A stretch of 64,000 nucleotides of DNA from Paramecium sonneborni (lineage: Eukaryota; Ciliophora; Oligohymenophorea; Peniculida; Parameciidae). Each line of letters opens with the position of its first letter. Positions within the stretch are counted from its first letter, which is position 1. Below are positions 58,901-64,000 of this stretch, piece by piece. The notes beneath the pieces are model-generated. The model had not been told where the DNA came from and searched no databases. It worked only from the letters and a program-made list of their open reading frames with translations. Position numbers and translations under genes: made by a program. The DNA is taken from assembly GCA_905182985.1 (NCBI GenBank), contig CAJJDN010000080.1, forward strand, positions 125,674 to 189,673. The letters are read 5' to 3'.

Positions 58901-61840
58901 TTATTATTCATTTATATCTTTTTACATTTCAGAATATTAATCAATTTAATGTTTAAATTCTTAAACATCATTTCTATCACTAACACTACTAGCTTATTAT
59001 AAAAATTATTTATCATCTGGCACTTCCAAAGATTACATTTATATATAATTTGATGATAAATCAACATCAGATTACAATGCATTTCCACTTTTGCCAGGAA
59101 TCAAATTATTTGAACCAGAATTCATCATATTTACTTATATTTTAATTTGACCAGGAATATTATTAAAATGTTTAGTTGATTTAAGTAAAGGTTCTTCTTT
59201 TTTCTTTTTAATTTTTTACATTCCAAACAATTCTAAATCTGTCTCTTCATTAATTAATTAACATGCTCGACTAAATTAAATTAATTTAGGTGCAAATAAT
59301 AAAATATTTATTAATGTTTACATTTTTTATTTTTAAAATAATGATTAATCTATTTATAATGATTAAATCACATTTTATGTCATACCATTAATTTCCCAAT
59401 CTTAATTTAATATTATTACATCATGTTTTTTTTCATTATTTAAATCAGTTGGCCTAATCATAACTACAAATTGTGATTATCCATTTAAATCTACATATAA
59501 TTTGAGAAATTTTTAGGCAGTAAACATATATCCACTTTTATGAATACAATACACTTTTCTCTATGAATAGAGTGAATGACCCCTTCCAGTTAGTTTATAA
59601 TCATTCAATAATGATGGATGTACTTTTGAATAAATATCAGGCATTAGTTGAGCTATTAAAAATTTATTTGTGACTTCTTCATGAGTGTAACCAAAGATTT
59701 TTGTAAACTATTTATTTACTTTAATTATTAAAGCATCAGGATCATCAGTAGTTTATATAATACATGCTTTTTTATCAAAAATTATTTTCTTGCTTTTTAT
59801 ATCTATTTTCTCTATATCTATTTTTTATTCCTGATCTGATTTTACACTTGCTATATCTTCTTCTAAATTATTTTCTTAAACTTCTTCAGAGAAAATATCA
59901 TTCTCATTTACTGATAATCCTTAAAAATTATCTAATATTTTATTTTTTAGTTTCTTATTCTAAATATAAAGAGTAAACCAAGCATAATAAAATTTCCATT
60001 TTTTTTTGAAATCCAAATAATTTTGAATCTAAACCCATAAATTATTTGTTTATTCAATTTTTTCAAATTAACTTTTAAGTAAATCATCCAATTCTTACAA
60101 ATCAATTACTTCTTTTTATAAACATTTCCAAAATGCACAATTCTATATCATTATATTATTAATATTCTATTTAATAGTTTCAATTAGATCTTCAATAAAT
60201 AAAGCATTTTAGATTTCTAATTTTTCTCTATAACTTTCTTAATTCCTATGTTTTACATATCTCATAATTTTCATTTTTAATTAATATGCTTTATATCGAT
60301 TTATAATAAATAGAAATCGTTTTTCTAAACTATTTAAAATATGCAAAGAAATTTAATGATTTTGAAATTTAAAAAACATATAACGAGCATAAAGTAATTG
60401 TAATTCGATAGAATTAGGATTATCCATAAGTTTAATTTCAATCCATGATTTTATTAGAAATTTAATAAATATATTTTTATGAATAAGCCAATCCTCCAAC
60501 ATAGCTTCTTTTCTTTTTTTAGAATCAAAAATTTTTTTTTTCTTACAAAAACATCTTCCTTCACCTTATATAATTGTATGTTTGCATTCTTATTCCATAT
60601 GTCTTTATAAAATGCCTTTAAAAAATAAATCCACATTTATATCTTAATTAGTAACTTCAAGAAGGGAACTGAGGATAAAGACTTGTCTAGCAAAATCAGT
60701 GTCACTTGCTTTTTCATAATTAATATCTTCATAATTGGAATTTCTTAAATTGTAAATAATGCAACAAACTAAAAAAAGGAATGACATAGCAAAAAATAAA
60801 CTAACATTTTCAAATTGTTATTCAAGTGTGTTATAACGACATATTTCATCTATCATCATTGAAAAGCTAGATGAGACCATGATAATTAACAAAATTAAAA
60901 AAGTATTACGTATAATAGAAGTGGCAAAAGCCATGTATCCACTATAAAATAAACAATTTAATAGAAAAAAGGAATAACCTATAAAAATACAAATCAACAT
61001 TATCCAAAGATATGAGTATTCATTAGATCTTTATTATAATAAATTTAATACTTAAAGGAAATTAAAAAAGCTTATAAAGCTCTAAATAGATGAAACATTG
61101 CTAAATAGATAGAATTCTCTGTATTAAAACAATCTTTTTTTTAACTGCTATCATTGTGGAAAAATAAACTCAAAAAAAATATGTTGAAAACTCCAAAAAA
61201 GACTCTAATGTATAATTGAATATTACCCTAAAGCAGAAATAACAATCAATATTCTTCTCTCTGAAGCCAATGAACAATCCATAGTAGGGCCACAAACTAT
61301 GTTTTCAAAAAAGACAACCAAGGCTGGATAATGGAATATCCATATATACCATTCTGATAATTCCACAAATTTCTAGATAGTATATATATTACTTTTCCAA
61401 TAAACTTTTTTCTTACTCTGTAATCATCTGATTGTAAAACATAAAGAATTAAATAAAGCAAGGTATTACCAATTGTTGCAACTAAAAAGACTGAAAGCAT
61501 AATATAATTGATTGTAATGTCTTGTCTTAGTAAACCTTGAATGTCAAAGTAAGTACCGGAATCTATTATTTAATCAAGGATAGTAGATTCGGATGAATAA
61601 TGAATATTTATCACGTTCTTATATCTGTATATACTGATTAAGGTACTATCGAATTTAACTCATTATATGATGAATAAAGGCAACAATTAGCATTATAATA
61701 GCCTTAGTGTATGAAGCTTACTTTAATTTCAAAAGATCATTAAACAATTTGAAATGTTCTTCCAAGCCTTTTCCTATTCGCTTCTTTTCTAACTCTCTTT
61801 CTTATTATTGTAGAGTGGGTATTACTTATTCTTTATCCAT
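55936..61840 (-). CDS. Very large multipass membrane protein with PAS domain (1905 aa)
   Basis: Eight introns of 20-28 nt (61625-61646, 61373-61392, 61205-61226, 61029-61051, 58584-58606, 58168-58195, 57687-57712, 56295-56317); exons equal exactly 1906 codons. A charged N-terminus (MDKEQVIPTLQQQERELEKK) precedes about ten TM helices (AIIMLIVAFIHHI, FVELSEWYIWIFHYPALVVFF, RRILIVISALG). Helical TPR-like segments follow (WIEIKLMDNPNSIELQLLYA). A PAS domain then reads ACIIQTTDDPDALIIKVNKQ, FTKIFGYTHEEV, VYCIHKSGYMFTAQ and FVVMIRPTDL. Next come a Gln/Lys linker and two TM-loop-TM units (FVIIILILESCIFIIGFCGL; TTLILVLLIVMVVFQLLVF). The tail is FYRKIYKSYMPNDIIQKEK. Same general plan as paralogues A and B and Dictyostelium TmcB-like proteins. 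The PAS suggests sensing of a small ligand or redox state. Starts 29 bp from divergent UCH37. Confidence 0.75.
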
Positions 61841-61869
61841 CAAATTAATTAAAATATATATAATTATTA
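61841..61869. promoter_or_regulatory. 29-bp shared space between divergent starts
   Basis: AT-rich interval between the start codons of the 1905-residue PAS protein (minus) and UCH37 (plus). It is too short for separate promoters, so core elements are probably shared or lie within coding sequence. Confidence 0.55.
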
Positions 61870-63060
61870 ATGTAGGAGTGGTGTACAATTGAGTCTGACC
61901 CTGGAGTTTTCACTGAGCTTATTAATGCAATAGGAGTTTAAGGAGTTTAAGTTGAAGAAATCTATGATCTTAATGATGAGTAATAAATAGCCTAAATTCA
62001 ACCAATTTATGGATTCATATTTTTATTCAGATGGACAAATAAGGGTGAGAAAAGAGAATGTCTCAAAATTTATGATTAAGATCTTTTCTTTGCTAATCAA
62101 GTTATCTAAAATGCATGTGCGACTTAAGCCATCATTTCCATTTTACTTAATTGTCCCTAAATTGAAATTGGAGAAGCGCTCAAAAATTATAAAGTAAAAA
62201 AAACTATTATTTATTCAGGAATTTGCATTCGCTTTAGATCCCAAAGAAAGAGGTAATTGCCTTGGAGGTGTAGATGTTATAAAGACTGCTCACAATAGTT
62301 TTGCTAGACCAGAACCATTTATATTCTCTAATGAAAAGAAAAAAGCTAAAGTATTTGTTTCACTTTATTCTAGGAAGGTGATGATGTCTTTCATTTTGTT
62401 TCATATATTCCATTTAAAGGTAAAGTTTATGAATTAGATGGTCTCTAAGAAGGACCTATTTTAATTGGTGAATATTAAGATGATTGGATTGTCAAAGCTA
62501 AAGAAGCAATCTTAAAAAGAATATAACATTACTAAGAAAAAGAAACAGCCTTTACTTTATTAGCTGTTAATTAATGTAGAAAATTCAAAGTATCATCGTT
62601 TATTTATTTAGGCTAATCAAATTATTGCATAATCTTAAAATGATATACTTTTGAGTCTCAAAAGCTTAGAATTCTTAGGAGTTGATTTAACTGAAGAATA
62701 AAAATAATAATTACTTTAACTTTCTAATTAATAAGTAAAATTTTATATTATTCAAGAATATTGAATAAGAATTAATCTAAGAAACTAAAGATGAATTATT
62801 AAATAGATTAAACCTTGCCAAAAATAAAATATAAGAGGCACAAATTACACTTAATGAAGAAAATATTAAATTCTAAAAATATAAAGTACTTCTATCCAAA
62901 TTATCTTTCTTAGGAAGAAAATTCCAGAAGAAAACATAATTACATTCCATTCATTTTAGAACTTTTTAAAATGGCTCAAAGAAAAGGTCAACTTGAAGGA
63001 TTATTAGAGAAAGCTTAAACAAAACAACAACAAAAATCTTAGTAATAAACAAAAAAATGA
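61870..63060 (+). CDS. UCHL5: UCH37/UCHL5-type ubiquitin C-terminal hydrolase
   Basis: 356 residues, five introns (62194-62218, 62351-62373, 62590-62611, 62735-62756, 62886-62913), exons 357 codons. Removes ubiquitin from conjugates, mainly at the proteasome when bound to Rpn13/ADRM1. Catalytic residues are in place: oxyanion Gln77 (FFANQVIQ), nucleophile Cys83 (NACATQAI), His159 (DVFHFVSYIPF) and Asp174 (YELDGLQEGP). N-terminus MQEWCTIESDPGVFTELI is typical. The C-terminal UCH37-like domain with coiled coil ends in the KEKE-like ULD motif: RRKHNYIPFILELFKMAQRK, then GQLEGLLEKA. The second codon is TAG (Gln), so standard-code gene finders miss the start. Confidence 0.94.
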
Positions 63061-63195
63061 TATTTTACAAATTTTATAATATGAACAATATATATTTCGA
63101 AAATTTTATATTGATCCCTTAATTTAATTTTTTATAGTTTCAATAATTTTTATCTAAACACTCATTTAATTTTATATTCTAAACAAGTATAAATA

Positions 63196-64000
63196 TCAAA
63201 TAAATTTGTTTTCTCTTAATTTTAATTTTACTTTATTGATTTAATCTTAAATTTAATCCAACTCTTATTCTAACTATTCCCTTTTTCTTCTTTCCAAAGC
63301 AGTTTTTGAAATATTAATCTTTTTATTTAATTCACTCTCTAATGATTATTTTTTTATTGTTAATTCATTCAATTAATTAGTCAATAATAATTCTAAATCC
63401 TTCTATTACTAAGTCCGAAAGTCAGATGGAAAATTTTAAATTCCTCCTTGATTATAGGTTGTTTACTAAGAATCCTATTTTCCATTTTATTATTTGACTT
63501 AAGATTAAGCTATCATCTGATTGAATTATTTAAGACTATTCTACTTTTTAAATTAAGTGTAAGCATTTATTAAATTATCATTTTCTTATAGTTATTCATG
63601 TTTAGAACCATTCTAATTAACTGTTTAAAGAATCTATTATTCACTGAGTGATTAATTACTATAAACACTACTCATCATGCTTGTTGCTTCTCTGAATTAA
63701 AATTATTAACTTTATTTTTTTTATATCTACTAATATTACTCAAACTATAATAGTAAGGATTTAAATTATTTATCAAGTACAATCTAGAAATGATATAAAT
63801 AAAGTTACATTTTACTATGAGACATTTCTTGCTTCTTTTTCAAGAAGATCAATTCTAATATAAGCTTCATTTAATCTTAAATTTGAATCTTCTAGTTTGA
63901 CTTCAGTTTCTTTGACTTTAACTTCTAGATTAATACATTAATTTTTATAATGATTAACTTATTATTTGGCTTCATGAAGTTCTATTAATTTAGAGTCATA
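63196..64000 (-). CDS. Coiled-coil protein, C-terminal part (gene continues beyond window)
   Basis: Open at the right edge in frame with 64000; 259 residues visible after a 25-nt intron (63784-63808). Long coiled coil (ELHEAKQQVNHYKNQCINLE, IRIDLLEKEARNV), a Ser/Gln/Asn-rich linker (SMMSSVYSNQSLSEQQILQ), then a compact helical end: DLELLLTNQLNELTIKKQS, LERRKREQLEQELDQIQDQI and KVKLKLREN. The end has the L..EL.......+R+..+..LE..L..I...I spacing seen in some centrosomal and axonemal proteins, but I cannot name the family. An internal ATG pair at 63673-63678 could be misread as the start. Confidence 0.6.

Noticed and set aside
60529..60545. Frameshift at a 10-base homopolymer in the same gene
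   Set aside because: With the correct count of 10 bases the frame is continuous; my first reading used nine.
1..64000. tRNA, rRNA, telomere repeats, CRISPR or complete transposons
   Set aside because: None recognised on either strand; no cloverleaf, G4T2-type repeats at the edges, spaced repeats or transposase motifs were seen.

Overview
This is ciliate macronuclear-type DNA, most like Paramecium. Three things in the sequence show it. Long genes read through only if TAA and TAG are glutamine and TGA is the sole stop. About 60 introns can be placed exactly; they are 19-32 nt and almost all begin GTA and end TAG or AAG. Genes are packed tightly on both strands in very AT-rich DNA. Standard-code ORF calls therefore cut most genes to pieces; the models below were built by translating with TGA as the only stop and splicing the tiny introns. 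No tRNA, rRNA, CRISPR or convincing transposon was seen.

Layout. 1-4.6 kb: truncated Nop14-like protein, a small unknown gene, a broken coiled-coil gene and a TMBIM/Lifeguard protein, then an 842-base assembly gap. 5.4-14 kb: decayed or empty DNA, a trichocyst-matrix-like secretory protein, a tetraspanin-like protein, a MORN-repeat protein, a kinesin-13 pseudogene and a small membrane protein. 14-21 kb: a CCDC42/CFAP73-like axonemal coiled coil, a secreted or ER SET-domain protein, an ER thioredoxin/PDI, a DCN1-like cullin neddylation factor and a zinc-binding coiled-coil protein with one frameshift. 21.6-30.1 kb: two tandem paralogous multipass membrane PAS proteins (about 1350 aa each). 30-38.7 kb: a coiled coil, a small unknown, a 791-residue N/Q-rich protein with nucleoporin-like features, an SMNDC1/SPF30 Tudor splicing factor and NAT10 RNA cytidine acetyltransferase. 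38.8-48.2 kb: an LRR protein interrupted by an assembly duplication, a TPR protein, an unknown gene divergent from an NT-C2 coiled coil, and an EF-hand protein. 49-56 kb: ribonucleotide reductase small subunit, a gene-poor stretch, OLA1 GTPase, a coiled coil and a 479-residue membrane protein. 55.9-61.8 kb: a third, longer PAS membrane protein (1905 aa). 61.9-64 kb: UCH37-type deubiquitinase and the C-terminal part of a coiled-coil gene running off the end.

Themes. Cilium, cortex and secretory-granule proteins (trichocyst matrix protein, MORN, CFAP73-like, NT-C2, EF-hand, kinesin remnant) are mixed with housekeeping genes for ribosome and RNA biogenesis (Nop14, NAT10, SPF30), the ubiquitin/NEDD8 system (DCN1, UCH37), nucleotide metabolism (RNR) and ER folding (PDI). 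There are no operons; the only obvious regulatory economy is two divergent pairs with start codons 27 and 29 bp apart. The least described material is the three very large PAS membrane proteins, the SET protein with a signal peptide, and the 479-residue membrane protein.

Limits. No searches were run; family names rest on motif recognition. Exon-intron models were checked for exact triplet length, and the few that fail are flagged.
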